This document shows, piece by piece, positions 22,267 through 34,628 of a stretch of DNA of 62,419 nucleotides. A model generated the notes under the pieces. It was not told the DNA's origin and searched no databases. It was given only the letters and a program-made list of their open reading frames with translations. Position numbers and translations under genes: made by a program. The number at the start of each line of letters is the position of its first letter. Position 1 is the first letter of the stretch. The stretch spans positions 1,201,828-1,264,246 of the forward strand of contig WELB01000014.1 of the NCBI GenBank assembly GCA_009602725.1. Direction: 5' to 3'. The stretch comes from Spirogloea muscicola (Eukaryota > Streptophyta > Zygnematophyceae > Spirogloeales > Spirogloeaceae).

Positions 22267-23850
22267 CAGTGCAGCGCCGCTGACCATTATTTTGGAAAAA
22301 TCGCGAGCTCCGCAGGACAAGGATTCCAAGCCCGCACCAAAAGCCAGCCTGCAGAGCCGGGGGCTCTGCCTGCTGCCCATGTCCACGACTGGGATGCTGA
22401 GACTCGAGTCAGCCAGCGGTTGACATACGAATTGTGATGCCTCGGTATATTTCTACAATCACCAGCCAACCCAGGGTCCTGTTGGCCAGAATGCTTGACG
22501 TGCTTTAGCACCAAGTAAGCCCATAGATGTGGCCCTGTTGCTTGCTGGTTTGACTTTTGCATACCCTGGCAGCCTGTCTCGGTGCTTTTTTCAATGATGG
22601 CTCTGCATGTCAGAGCCTTTCCCTCCACTGCCATTGCTGCTGAATGTGGAGCAGTAGGAGTGCAAGTCCTTGAGAATTTTGTAGTCCAATCTAATTCTCA
22701 GTGCCATTGGTTAGCTTATAATGGCTGGTGCATGCGGATTTCACCACACCAGCTTCCCCCTTGTCTCTTTGGCGCTCGCCAGCCATTGTTTTCATTTTTC
22801 AAGGCAGTGGCTTGAGTTATAGCCAATGACATTGTCTTCACCATTGCCTTCATCAACCAGCCCAGTGGCACCCTCTCCTGCAGCTGATAGTCCTCGTGCC
22901 TTGCATTTCACCTTGTTGTCCATAGTAAGTTGCAATGCAGCTGTTGAGAAAGGCAACATCGTGAAAGGAAGGGTCCTAATAGGATGCAAGCTGCACACTA
23001 CAGATTAGGTTCTAATCACAATGTGCAGCTCCCGTGCTTTTGTTGATGTTTGTGATAGGGTGAGTCGAGATGTAGTCAAAGCTTACTTGATGAGTACAAC
23101 ATGGTCGTCAAAACCTGCAATGACAGCTGTCCTGCAATCCTTAGCTTTGTTCTATCTTTCTGCCTGTCGTGCATTGCACAGCCACTTTTTTACTCGCTTT
23201 AGCTGGTGGTCATCTTGGTCCAGGAGTGTGACTCCTGCATAGAAGTACTTATCGTCCTGCATAGAATACACAGGTATATGTCTGCCCAACACATGACCCA
23301 CTGTAAGGAAAATTGCCAATCATGTGAGTAGAGTCTACGCGCCTTTTCGCATGGGGGATCACTGAAAGTGAAAATAAGATTCTCTTGAATTTGGAATTTG
23401 CATCAATGTAATATGTTAACGGGTGAGTCACTAGAGTTGTCTCTATAGTATAGATGCTTTTGTGATGGCCGGTTTTCTAAAGAACCCAGTTGCGACCATC
23501 AAGTACTTGTTCAGTGCCTTCACTGATGTTAGCAGTAAATAGCATTTCAAGCGTCAGATACTACAAGATCGTGACTAAAACCCAAACCATGACCGCCTAA
23601 GCGCGGCTTAAGGAGTTGCATCTAGGGTGCTGGCACTGGCCTGGTTTTGCTGACAGCACGAGCTGTGAATGATGATGCTTTAGGAGCACAATGGCGGGTG
23701 CAAAGGGATCGTTGATAGAGTGCTCGTAAATTCTATAAAACTTTGCATAAGCAGTGGCCTCTCGTTGATCTCATGCTTCGTGCCCAGACCAGGAAGCCTT
23801 TGTCACCCGTGTACCATTGAAACGAAAGGCTAATTGCTCTGCTTGTTGAT
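22267..23850. other. Intergenic, nothing recognised
   Basis: AT-richer than the flanks, with no frame showing family features. The first few hundred bases are probably the 3' UTR of the bHLH gene. Confidence 0.45.
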
Positions 23851-23889
23851 CCCTTTCGGGGCTGGCCTTTTCAGTAGCACCTTGGTTCC

Positions 23890-24390
23890 CTGTGTGCTTT
23901 TCCCCTTTAGCGAGTATGAAGGTCCAGCATCGACACACATCGCTGGTCACGCAGTGGGCGGTGCAGAACAAAGAAAATTGCAGCACTACTCCGATTACCC
24001 CCAATGCGATCAGCTCCTGCTACTGGCAATCGACATCTTTGGCTGTCTTGGTCCTCGTTTCCACACTCTCCTAAAAAGCATTGCCAATCTAGGCTACACT
24101 CGACGTGCAGATGTGTTTCCGGCTGAGATGGGCTTGCCAGCTGCATATCTGTCGCTCTTGCGACGAGTTTCGGCCTGTTTGCAGCGTGCTCAGGCTAGTG
24201 CCTTGCACCAGAAAGCTGGGCGCGCTCTAGTTGGTAGCAGAAGGGCTTCGTTTCTGGCATCTAGTATTCATGCATCGATCAGTGACCTTGATGTTTTGAA
24301 ACGTGGTTACTGAGCGGGTCAATCTGCTGTACTTTATGTAGATCTTTAGATGTGCTTGCCTTTGTATTTGGCCATTTGGCCTACGTTTGT
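23890..24390 (+). repeat. Reverse-transcriptase C-terminal relic, longest open copy
   Basis: An open stretch reads THIAGHAVGGAEQRKLQHYS, DIFGCLGPRFHTLLKSIANL and SACLQRAQASALHQKAGRAL, then a stop after LDVLKRGY. It aligns with the copy at 27835-28320, including the non-coding tail after the stop (GAGCGGGTCA, then a GTGCTTGCCTTTGTA string). The shared tail marks a real element 3' end. It is called a retroelement ORF end from its pattern, not from a search. Confidence 0.6.
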
Positions 24391-24419
24391 TTCAAATACA
24401 CGAAATGCCCTTTAGCGAG

Positions 24420-24660
24420 AGAATGGCGCGCCCTGAGAGGAGGGGGCTGGCCAAGCCAGCCCAAAAAGAGTGGACAATATCCAAAGCCAAGGAAGGTGCC
24501 GGTTTAGGGCTCTCTTTGGCCTCCTTCGAGATTTGTTCAGTCCTTTTCTTGGGCTGGCTTCTCCCAGCCAACGCCCCCTCCTGGAAGCGTTTTTCTACAG
24601 CCATCGCCCCCTTGGTGAGCACCAATGGGCTGGCCGGGCTGGCCTCTCACAGCTATTGCA
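24420..24660. repeat. Hairpin-repeat copies beside the LTR element
   Basis: A minus copy at about 24425-24482 (GGGGGCTGGCCAAGCCAGCC, then AAAAAGAGTGGACAA), a plus copy at about 24532-24600 (TTGGGCTGGCTTCTCCCAGC), and a partial at 24618-24660. Confidence 0.65.
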
Positions 24661-24724
24661 TTACACTGGAGAAGCTGTATGTTCCATTTGGAGCATCCGT
24701 TTGTAGTAGATCATTGTGTGGCTG

Positions 24725-25384
24725 TGTAGCGAATGCTGTGGATCGCCAAGCCCGGGCTGCCGGCGGCGCAAGGAAAAGCGGGAGGCATTGGGATGGGGCC
24801 GCAACGGTAAACTGAGCAACGGTTACTGCAGGGGCAAGGGTCCAGGGGTCCGAGGTTGGGTGAAGAACTCACCCCCTCTCCCCATCTCGGGTGCCCCCTT
24901 TATAGCCCGACGGACTGCGAGCCCGGCCATACGGGCCCGGGTGGGATATTCGGCACCCAGTCTCTCGTTGATGACCCGTCCACGACCTGTCGACGGCTAA
25001 CAACGGCTACCACCGACAATCTACCCGTCACACGCAGCTGACGGTCACTACCCCCAGGCTATCGTCAGCCGTCTATCATCCCCGTCAATACTAACGGCTA
25101 ACAATGCCGTCAAGGCAGTCTACAGCGCTGCCACCTCCCGTCGCCGTTCCAGCGCCAGCACCATGCTGTCTCGCGTGTCACGACTCCGGGTTGCGCCGCT
25201 CTCAGCTCTATATCAAAGCCACGCTGCCCAGCCTGGTGAAATTGTCCGTCTCCAGGCATCTGTCAAGCCTTTCCTGCGGCACTGACAGTCAATTTATTTA
25301 TCAGCCGGATGAGGTATCTAATCTCCAGGCATCTGTCAATACATTACAGCTGCATTGACATTCCAGCCATGTAAATTCGTTACA
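24725..25384 (-). repeat. 3' LTR (relative to the element)
   Basis: 660 bp, begins TGTAGCGAATGC and ends ATTCGTTACA. One end base differs from the other LTR (TGTAG against TGTAA). Confidence 0.92.
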
Positions 25385-25398
25385 CAGCACCCCCCTTA
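25385..25398 (-). other. Polypurine tract of the LTR element
   Basis: The minus strand reads TAAGGGGGGTGCTG immediately before the 3' LTR, in the expected place for plus-strand priming. Confidence 0.7.
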
Positions 25399-26853
25399 GA
25401 GGCGTAGCGTCCTCGCACGCCACATTTTCCTTAGGCCTCCTTAGGCCAGACCTCAGTACACTGCCCTGTCTCGTCATGGAACCGGATGCATTGGCGAGTA
25501 CAAGAAAGATTGGTGTGGGGATGAGAGTCAAGAGCCACCCTGTAGCCCTTATCTTGGCGTCGTGCACAGTGCCTTGTCCAAGGGCCCTTGCACCGCGAAG
25601 TTGCTCAACATCCTCCACACACCAATGCCATCATGGCTTCCCCATTGAAGACTCAGTTCTTCGTTTCTGGGGTGGTACTCCCTTCTTCACCAGAAGCTCC
25701 AGTCCACACGGAAAGCCGTCCACTGGTTGTCGCCAGTGGGCACGTCGCTTCTTGGGCCAGCCACATGGGCTTCTAACCCCGGCAGTTTGTCAAAGGTGGA
25801 CCTGATCCTTCAACACAAACATCAAGGGAGGTCGGATTCCAGCAGCAGCAGCAGCCATAGTGCAGCAGCAGCAGCAGCAGCAGCAGCCAAAATGGCAGTA
25901 TCGGCTACTATAGCAGCAGCAGCATGAGCACCAGGACCAGCAACAGCAGGAATACAGCCAGGCGAGATAGCATCACCGTCATCCTCTGACTCTTCAGGAT
26001 CGTTCCCATGTCGAGGAGCTCCCTTATGCCATCCGTTGCCATGCTCGCCGACGCGTGCCAAACGTCGAGTTGGTGGCGCGGTCGGCACCACAGGGCTCCA
26101 TGGAAATGACCCTCATCTCGTGTGGTATAAAGCAGTTGGCTCCCCCAAATTGAGCTGAGCCAGTCCTGCACTTTCCCCTAGCCCAATACAGAGGCTACTC
26201 TGGCACTGGTGCCACTCTTGCACAGTCCAGCATTGGAGCCAAAGCTCCTATGGCAATCTCAACAGCATGAAGACTCTCGGCCTCAAAACGGCTAAGTCAC
26301 ATATGCATGCAAGCGACACACAGTCTTGCACAGGCTGTTGTTTTGCCATGGCAGGAATCACCATTCAGAGCATCAAGGACAAGAAACACAAACTCGGCCT
26401 TGAGCACATAGTCAACCTTCACCTCCCAACCGCCGCTGAATTGGACATGCTGACAAGCAGCCAGTCCTACCAATAGCAGGGGATGTGCGCGTGAAGGGTT
26501 GACCCGGCGACAGCTGCCGTTGGGGTGCCAGTGGCGACGACGGCACGACCGACTTCACCTCGACGCCATGGTTGACAGTTGTGGCCCTTCCGGACCTCTG
26601 CCGACCCCCTGTTGTCGCCACTGCTGGCGGCAACGGTCCCTCCGGACCCCTGTGGACACCAGCGGTTGCCAGCCGCTAGGTCCGCGGACTCACCCACGAT
26701 GCAGGCAGAGAAGCACCAGGCATCATCGCGAGTGGTGTACCCGGCCGCTCGCGTGCAGGAGTTGTTGCACACGTGCCACACATCCCGCTTCCGCAGCGCC
26801 TCCTTGCCCGCCATGGCGCACACGCCGTGTGAGCGCTGGCGAGGGCTTGTCTC

Positions 26854-26864
26854 CTCTGATACCA
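26854..26864 (-). other. Primer-binding site, initiator tRNA-Met
   Basis: The minus strand reads TGGTATCAGAG one base inside the 5' LTR. This is the standard plant retrotransposon sequence complementary to the tRNA-iMet 3' end. It fixes the element's direction. Confidence 0.88.
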
Positions 26865-26865
26865 T

Positions 26866-27525
26866 TGTAACGAATGCTGTGGATCGCCAAGCCCGGGCTG
26901 CCGGCGGCGCAAGGAAAAGCGGGAGGCATTGGGATGGGGCCGCAACGGTAAAACTGAGCAACGGTTACTGCAGGGGCAAGGGTCCAGGGGTCCGAGGTTG
27001 GGTGAAGAACTCACCCCCTCTCCCATCTCGGGTGCCCCCTTTATAGCCCGACGGACTGCGAGCCCGGCCATACGGGCCCGGGTGGGATGTTCGGCACCCA
27101 GTCTCTCGTTGATGACCCGTCCACGACCTGTCGACGGCTAACAACGGCTACCACCGACAATCTACCCGTCACTCGCAGCTGACGGTCACTACCCCCAGGC
27201 TATCGTCAGCCGTCTATCATCCCCGTCAATACTAACGGCTAACAATGCCGTCAAGGCAGTCTACAGCGCTGCCACCTCCCGTCGCCGTTCCAGCGCCAGC
27301 ACCATGCTGTCTCGCGTGTCACGACTCCGGGTTGCGCCGCTCTCAGCTCTATATCAAAGCCACGCTGCCCAGCCTGGTGAAATTGTCCGTCTCCAGGCAT
27401 CTGTCAAGCCTTTCCTGCGGCACTGACAGTCAATTTATTTATCAGCCGGATGAGGTATCTAATCTCCAGGCATCTGTCAATACATTACAGCTGCATTGAC
27501 ATTCCAGCCATGTAAATTCGTTACA
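26866..27525 (-). repeat. 5' LTR (relative to the element)
   Basis: 660 bp, begins TGTAACGAATGC and ends ATTCGTTACA on the plus strand. Any promoter for the element would lie here, reading leftward. Confidence 0.92.
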
Positions 27526-27582
27526 GGCTGTGTAGTTAGGCGCAATCATCGGTCGCTCAGACTCTGTCCAATGATTTTGAGG

Positions 27583-27690
27583 GCTGGCCCTTTGCGCACC
27601 TACTGTCACCTGCCACCTTGCAGGTGCAAGCAGAAGCTGGCCCTTCGCGTACCTATCGTCACCTGCCACCTTGCAGGTGCAAGCAGAAGA
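27583..27690. repeat. Tandem repeat, about 52-bp unit, two copies
   Basis: Two adjacent units share CTGGCCCTT, ACCTGCCACCTTGCAGGTGC and AAGCAGAA. Each unit contains the near-palindrome CACCTTGCAGGTG. Confidence 0.8.
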
Positions 27691-27756
27691 AAGTGCTCGC
27701 CCATCGAGGAGAGGGGCTGGAAAAGCCAGCCCAAAAAAGAATGAACAAAGGACGAG
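27686..27756 (-). repeat. Hairpin-repeat copy
   Basis: The minus-oriented copy reads AGTGCTCGCCCATCGAGGAG, then GGGGCTGGAAAAGCCAGCCC and AAAAAAGAATGAACAAAG. The next 75 bp match the flank of the copy at 8551-8700. Confidence 0.75.
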
Positions 27757-27834
27757 AAGGGGGCCAGGGGAAGCGCTAAGAAAAACAAGCACAAAAAGAA
27801 ACAGCAGCTACGAATCACTCAGTAACCCCTGCTG

Positions 27835-28325
27835 GTGGTGACCGAGGCATACAAGAGTTCTGCTTCCACACACATTGCTGGACACGCAGTGGGAGGTGCT
27901 GAGCAGAGAAAGCTCCGACACTACTCTGACTACCCCCGCAGCGACCACCTTCTCCCGGCCGCAATTGACACTTTCGGCTGCTTGGGTCCTCGCTTCCATA
28001 CCCTACTGGAGAACATAGCGAGTTTGGGATATGCACTACGCAAGGATATGCTTCCAGCCCAGATGGCTATGCCGGCAGCCTATCCGTCATTTTTGCGACG
28101 TCGAGTGTCAGTTTGTCTGCAGCGAGCTCAGGCTCATGCGTTACATCAGAAAGATGGTCGAGCCTTGGCTGGTAGTTCAAGAGCTTGTCGATTGCCGTCC
28201 GGTATTTGAGCATCAGTTAGCGACCTCTATGTGCTGACTCATGGTTACTGAGCGGGTCAGCTTAGCAGCAGGTGACGTACATTTGTCAATGTGCTTGCCT
28301 TTGTACTTGGCCACACATGGCCTCC
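27835..28325 (+). repeat. Reverse-transcriptase C-terminal relic, plus strand
   Basis: Codes THIAGHAVGGAEQRKLRHYS, then AAIDTFGCLGPRFHTLLENI and RRRVSVCLQRAQAHALHQKD. A frameshift near 28095 separates two readings. Its tail after the frame matches the copies at 8940 and 23890. Confidence 0.62.
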
Positions 28326-28349
28326 CCATCTCTTAAGACACACGTCCCT

Positions 28350-28575
28350 GCTAAGCAGCCGCAGATCAGAGATGCTAGGCTCCTGGAAGTGGGTCCCCTG
28401 GCCAGACTCAGAGGCAGCAGCGAGGGCTCTGCCGGCACCCAGGTGCAGCGCGCGGGCCATAGACCTCTGCAGCGAGACGGCCAGGCGCATACGGTACACT
28501 TGCGCCAGCGACCCAGCTGCAGAAAGGTCCACCGGATCCCCACGGAGACGGCGGGCGATGGCGTGGCGTGGCAAG
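28350..28575 (-). repeat. RT C-terminal relic in inverted orientation
   Basis: The minus strand reads SLAQVYRMRLAVSLQRSM and ARALHLGAGRALAAASES, related to the RT relic segment VCLQRAQAHALHQKDGRAL. It abuts the tail of the plus-strand copy, so the two relics face each other. Confidence 0.5.
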
Positions 28576-28599
28576 CAAAGCTATGTGGCCGAGCTTAGG

Positions 28600-30288
28600 G
28601 TTTAGGGTTGACAAGGTGGCCTTCGCAACCACGTTGCGGCTCCTCCTGGAGATGACGTGTGCGGACATGCACGGGCTGCTTGACTGTTCAGGCATCATAT
28701 TCAGGCAAAAGCTAGTGCAAGACGTGGGGTTACATGCATGAATTCCATTCTAGGAGGGTAAGGTGATACTGCGAAAGTGGGCTGAAAGAGGACATCAGCA
28801 CGTACAAATCTAACAGGCTAATCTGGGGTCACGGAGCACCGCCGTGGTAGTCAGCTCGTCTGCTCCATACGTTTAGTGGGACTGTGTGCCTTTAAGTTGG
28901 AACAGTCTGCCCATGCCACAGAAGTCTGCGTCGCCATCTGTAAGTGGAGGTAAGGAGCGTAGGAGGTCGGATCGTGTGGCGGTGAGGGAAACTGGACTGG
29001 CAGGGTCATCGTCACCACTACTACTATGGGTGCTAGATCAGCCTAACCCCTCGTGAAACTGGTTTTAATTGGTGGAGGACACCTGGGCCAAGCACCCCAC
29101 ATGTGCCGCCAAGAGAGAGAAGTTTCTCCTTGCAGAAAGATGGCCATGAAGGCAGACGGCAAGGGAGAAGAAGCTCTTTTACTGGAAAGATGGCTGTGAA
29201 AGGCCAGCCCGAAGGAAATGGACAAGAAGGCCCTGAGAGATTCCTAGAAGGTCCAATGATTTACAAGATCCTTTCTTTCGTTAGCCCACAATGTATACTC
29301 TGGTAGGCAAGACTGGAGAGGAGACCACTGCCGAGCAAGAAGCGATGACAAGGAGAACATGACTGCATGTATCGCAGATAAAGCCTGCAAAGTATGAGCA
29401 CTCTGATAAAAGCCACAGGTCAAAGCCTCCATAAAGCTGTAGGTGATATCAAGGTCCTTAGACCAATAGGTATGAATGTCTGATTCCCCATCTTGTACTA
29501 CTAGCTAATTACACCACTCGTACATTGATTTGCTATGTAATACTTAATGTTCTAGACGTCCAATAAGTGATTGGTCACAGCAGTAACTGGACCAGGTTAT
29601 CGAATACCAATATTAAAGTACTGGTGGCAACGAATTCGATGATAACAAGGTCTACTGAGAAGGTTGATATCTTCTGACATTGCAGGCTGTAGAAGAATGA
29701 CATGCTATGGACGTAACCATCAAGCACTATCTTGATGCTCGAGCATAATCTGAAAGGTGCAGCACCCGAGGCCTTGTGATCAATATCTCCAAGACTACAT
29801 GCTCCTCATTGGGTTGGCCTTTGTGCTCCAACACAACTAGAGCTGTGAGCTGAGCTGTTCGGCTCTTAAGGCGCAGCTGCAGGCTGCCTGACGTGCAGGC
29901 ACCTGCCCAAGAAGGCGCCACTTCTAAGACCAGCTTGTGTAAGCTGCCCGGAGCTGCTGACAAGTGCTGCAATTCTATGACAAGTGCTGCAATTCTATGC
30001 AGGCCTTTCCTGGGGAGTACCAGAACAATAGCAACTACATGTAAAGCCACATGGAAGAGGAAGTGTCAATCATACGTATGAGAGGTTGAGGCCTGTGCAC
30101 ATTGGGTCCCAAACACCCCCGTCGAGCACTCTGATCTTGAAGGCCTAGTGATGCAGGCACTGTCAAGTATTGCAAGCATTGCCCAACTTCACCCACTGCA
30201 TCTAACAGGCTTGTAAGCGTGAAGAAGGAGAAGGGCTCAGAGAAGCACCTCATGTACTTCTGGATTTGTAGATGTCACGATACAGGAG
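28600..30288. other. Intergenic with short repeats
   Basis: A short telomere-like string (TTAGGGTTTAGGG) sits near 28600, a hairpin-repeat partial (GGCTGTGAAAGGCCAGCCCG) at 29186-29225, and a roughly 24-bp tandem duplication (GACAAGTGCTGCAATTCTAT) at about 29957-30000. No gene recognised. Confidence 0.5.
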
Positions 30289-33200
30289 TCAGCGATGCTC
30301 CAGCTCAGCAATATGCTTATCACGAGCCGCTAGCTCTGTTTCAAGGTGTTGCAGTTGCAGCTCAGCTTCTCTTAGTGCCTGTCATCCATGTGGCCAGGAT
30401 CCATCACAATCATGCTCCTTGCTGTCGCAGATCTCTTTCACTATTAAGGGTCTCTTTCTTCCAAAGAACTGTAGAAGATATCAACCTGCTTCATGTGGGG
30501 TGCAAAGGACTGGCTGGTGCTATAGTAAAAATCACTGCGATGTGATATGATCCAGGATATTTGCAGGTCTTTGACAACATGGGAAGCGAAGAGACACAGC
30601 ATACTTCATGATGATGCCTTGCTACAACTTGGAGGCCCCAGAGGAGGCTCACTGACCTCCCTGGTTTCGGCTGCAGAGCCAAACATCTCCACGCTCTGCT
30701 CCAGCTCCTCCTTAACCATGCCCAGGGCACTATCTCGATTTGTAACTCCGGACCGCAGGGCCTCAACCTCCTCCAGCAGCTCCCTAACTTTACTTTCAGC
30801 CTGCCGCGCTGCCTGAAGTGGGGGAGCCCACAAGAAACTAATGTCAAAATTACAGCAGTGAGGATCTACACATGGTGGCATATGGTGATCCTGCAGCGAC
30901 CTTCAGCAGTGACAGTTGCACACAATATGTCCAGGGATCCTGAAGAGCGTACTACATCTGGCAAATAGCATGTCCAGCTGAAGGGGCTTGGGATGCTGCT
31001 GTCACTATGTTTGGAAGAATCACTGTCACAGTAAGCACAGTGGCTGACCTGCTCAGCTCGCAAGGCGCGGATGTTCTCTGTGACACTGCGGCGCAGTTCA
31101 GCCAGCTCATTCTCCTTCTCCTCTAGGGCCTCCCTGAGCTCCTCCTCCCTCTCCCTTACCTCGTTCAGATCCTGAATGAGCAGGACCACATGGAAATAAT
31201 ACAGAGGTTTGCTGGCCAGATGGCACATTGAAGTTTCTCAAGAGCCACACACATGCAGCAATCTTGCTGCCCGCGAATCCACCTGCTTGATCCGTGCCGC
31301 AGTTTGCAACGCCCCTGTTGTCCGTTGTGAGTCCTCTCTGATCTCTTCCAGGAGCTCGTCTTGAGACTGCACTTCTGCTTCCAGCGCCACGATCTGAGCT
31401 GCCATTTGCTCAGCCCTCTTCTCCGACTGTATAAGAGCCTGTACCAGCGTGAAAGCACTCTCCTTAATATGACATATACATCCTCAACTCATCCATTCAA
31501 AAAAAGGTCACATCGGGGGGGTGGAGAGTGCGGGCCAACTTTCAAGCTCCGAGCCGCCTGCTGCCAATTAAGCATACTGAACACCTGTCCGGCAAACATT
31601 CCATAGCCCTTAAAAGTACGGATCTGGTAAATGATTCCAGGAAGCTGAGCATGGCCTGGAAATGCCAGCTCCAGGCACCCATCAAAGTGAAGAGGGAGGG
31701 TGACAGAAAGACCAACATAGAGGGAATTCCAACAAGGGTGCAGCTCACCTCCCGGGTCTTGGATGCAGCCATCAGGAGGTCTGCAGACCTCATTGTCTCC
31801 TCCCTGACAGCAGCCATGGTACGCTCCTTAGCCTCTACTAGTTTGCGCGCATCCGCTAGCTCGGCCGCCAAGTCACCCGCCCTGCCTTCGGCGAGCCGCA
31901 GCGCCTGCTCCCGGCCCACCGCCTGCTGAAGCACCTTAGCCCCAGATTCTACCTCCTCCCGGAGCCTGGCCTTGGCTTCCTCCATCTGCACCTCCAAGCT
32001 CGCCACTTGCTCTTGCAGCTCCTGGGCAACCTGCTACTCCCCACAGGAATGCAAAATCGGCTTCATGAGCACTCAGGGATAAGATAGTCATATCGGGCTG
32101 ATGTTTGGCACGAGCAGCTGGCAGGGGCACTGCGCCAGTGAACATCAGCACACTGGGAGCTGCCAGACTGCAACACCTCCAAAGGTCACTGACATCTTAG
32201 GTTGACTGTGAAGAATTGCAAAACCTTGGCTTGTGGTGGCACTTATTGTTGCGCTGTGAGCACAACAATACATGACATCAACAATGTGTGAAGGTGCATG
32301 TTGCCTTCTAGTACGTGCAACTTTACAACCTCTGTCTGACACATGATGTTGATGCGCGGGCAATAGACAAAGGCACAAATATGCATTGACTTGACACCCA
32401 ACCATGAAAAGCATTCAGCACCATTGCTGCCAGACTCAGGCACCTTATTGGCGCCCGCGAGGAGCTCCTTGGTGTGCCGAAGCTCCTGCTTGGAGGCCTC
32501 GATGACCTGGTCCTTGCTACGGCTTTCCACTTCCAGCTGCGCAACCTTGAGATTCAGGTCTTCTGCTGTTGTTCGTGCCTCCGACAGATCCTGCACACAG
32601 CACACCCAACAACTGCACCACATAAGCATCTCCAATATTTCTGCAACTTAATTCCAGCACTAAGCTCAAGATTGACAAGTATGACAGAGACCTTGCCAGA
32701 ATAGCATGAACATTCGATTACATCATAGCCGACATACTGTGTGACTGCACTGCAATTAGCTGGACGATGTTTGCCAACTGAAAAGCTAGACCTCTGAGTG
32801 GCCAAGAGGAATGGTCATCTCACTGCTCCAATCAGAGCAGCTCGCTCGAGAGCCTTCAAAGTTGCCTGCTTCTCCTTGTTGAGAAGGTCCCCTGTCTCCT
32901 CCAGCTCGTCCTCCAAACTCAAAGTCCTCTCTCGTGCAGCCATCATAGCCTGCGGACATCTCAGGCATTGCTCCTCAATCTTCAGTACTGTAAGCTCTCA
33001 CGAGAATAGACTCAGCCAAGCTCCCTTTAGCCCCCTGCAGTGAGCTTACAAGCTAAGTAGGTAGTCCAAGCTGACCCTTGTTTCATGGCTATCCAACTAG
33101 GTCCAAGTGGTGAGATGCTTGTTACAGGTTTTACTCTAGCAGCAGGATTTGTGCAGTTGCAGATAAGTATGACATACTGTTGCAGCCTGCTGGAGCGCCT

Positions 33201-34628
33201 GGCTGGAGAGCACGGCTTCAGTCTGCAGCTGCGACAGCAGCTCGTTCCTCGTGTTCAAGTCCCGCAATATCCGCTCGAGCTCGGACGTTAGTTGCTTAAC
33301 CTGCTGCTGGGCCGACTGAAGGGCCTGGAGGAGCATGCCGATGTCAGCACTTCCCTCATCAGGATGCGCACCCCAAGTCAAGCAAAGCACTACGCAGGGG
33401 ACCATACTACCAGTCACAACAGGGGTACTGGGGTGCATAGCTCCCACTTACTAGTCACACTTACTAGTCAATCGGAAATGGAGCAAGGCAATAGCTCTAC
33501 CCTGTCGCAACTGAATATGCTTAAACCTGTGCTGTGAACATCTGAAATGCAGTGGACCTGGGAGTCCTTAGCTAGGGCGGCGGTGTCCAGCTCCTCCTGC
33601 TGCTCAGTGGTGGCCCTGAGTCGCTCCTCAGCGTTCCTCAAACTCTGCTCTCCTTGAACGACACCCACAGCAGCCAGAAACTCAAGTTTGAACATAAGTA
33701 GTAATTTGTAGGCTAAGTTATTGGCAGGATGGCGAGAAGCTCAACTGATGCTGTCAACCTCATTGTGCACTATCAGTTGATGAGGTCTTAAGGGCTTCTT
33801 GCACAGGTTACAGGCTTGGCTTTGTAAGCAATGGTCAGTCTTAAGGGTCAGTAGATGCCAGAAAGAGTAGTCAGAGCAGGGGTGCGGCAACAAGCACACA
33901 CCTGCTGCGCAGCTGCAACCTGCTCTTGGAGCTCTGCAACACGCCGGTCCTTAACGCTGCTTTCGCGCTGCAGCAGTCCCACCTGCTGCGCAAGCCGCCG
34001 CGTGCGGCCCTCCGCCTCGCCCAGCGCCACGTCCCCCGCCTGCCGGCGCTGTGTGTGCATGCAAGGACGCCTGCATTGTCAACAGGGGACAACAGTGTGC
34101 TCGAGGCCAAGCACCACAGATGTAGCGTCGCTCTTACCTCGCGAGAGGTGCTTGCATCAGCAGTCATCTCTGCGATGGCGATGTTGGTCGCCTCAATGTC
34201 CTGGCCAGCCAAAGGGTGCTAGAAGTGGTCAGACGGGAAAAGGTTGAGCTCATATGCATCAATCCAGGCAGATAACCCAAGACTTCATTGCCTGAGCCAC
34301 TGTGATACTAAGCATCAAGCCCTTAGGTTGACTGCACTATGTACAGCGTGCTGGGGGGTGAGACACGGACCTTCTCGCGCTTCACGAGTCCGAGCTCCAG
34401 GGCGTCCATGTTGGCGGCCAGAGAACCGAGCAGGTCCCGCGCCTGCTGGTAGGCGGCGGAGCCTCGGGCCACGAGGCTGCGCAGGCCGGGCTTCCGGGCG
34501 GGGGGCACTTGGGGCAGCGCTGGTGGCGGTGGCGGTGCGCCATCCAGCGGCCCATTCTCGCTGTTGGCGACATCTTCTGCTGCGACAGAGGGCGGCGGCC
34601 TGGAGCAAGGAGGCAGAGGTGTTGGCAT
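30289..34628 (-). CDS. Coiled-coil protein with twelve phase-0 exons
   Basis: Minus-strand exons: 34628-34371, 34200-34138, 34048-33902, 33644-33558, 33324-33178, 32949-32824, 32590-32444, 32030-31749, 31438-31283, 31171-31049, 30812-30657, 30378-30289. Every exon length is a multiple of three; the product is 593 residues. After a proline-rich start (PLDGAPPPPPALPQVPP) and GLRSLVARGSAAYQQARDLL, nearly all of it is predicted coiled coil, for example RRLAQQVGLLQRESSVKDRR, VKQLTSELERILRDLNTRNE, AQLEVESRSKDQVIEASKQE and VREREEELREALEEKENEL. Several exons end in a similar way (TMAAVREETMRSADLLMAAS, QELRHTKELLAGANK, VKEELEQSVEMFGSAAETRE), suggesting exon duplication. No membrane segment or signal peptide is seen. 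It looks like a scaffold or tether, loosely like golgin or MFP1-type proteins, but I do not recognise the family. The 3' exon choice is the least certain. Confidence 0.75.

Larger units (their letters stand above)
24725..27525 (-). mobile_element. Non-autonomous LTR retrotransposon, 2801 bp, minus strand
   Basis: Two 660-bp direct repeats (24725-25384 and 26866-27525) differ at only about five positions. Each has TGTA(A/G)CGAAT at one end and ATTCGTTACA at the other. The 5-bp target duplication GGCTG is at 24720-24724 and 27526-27530. A primer-binding site for initiator tRNA-Met lies next to the right LTR on the minus strand, so transcription runs right to left. The 1481-bp interior has no intact gag or pol and only short frames, plus a CAG-rich stretch at 25840-25925. 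It must therefore move with proteins supplied by another element. It inserted into hairpin-repeat DNA, recently by its LTR identity. Confidence 0.92.

Noticed and set aside
28594-28615. Telomere-like TTTAGGG string
   Set aside because: Only about two units, so too short to indicate a telomere or an interstitial telomeric tract.
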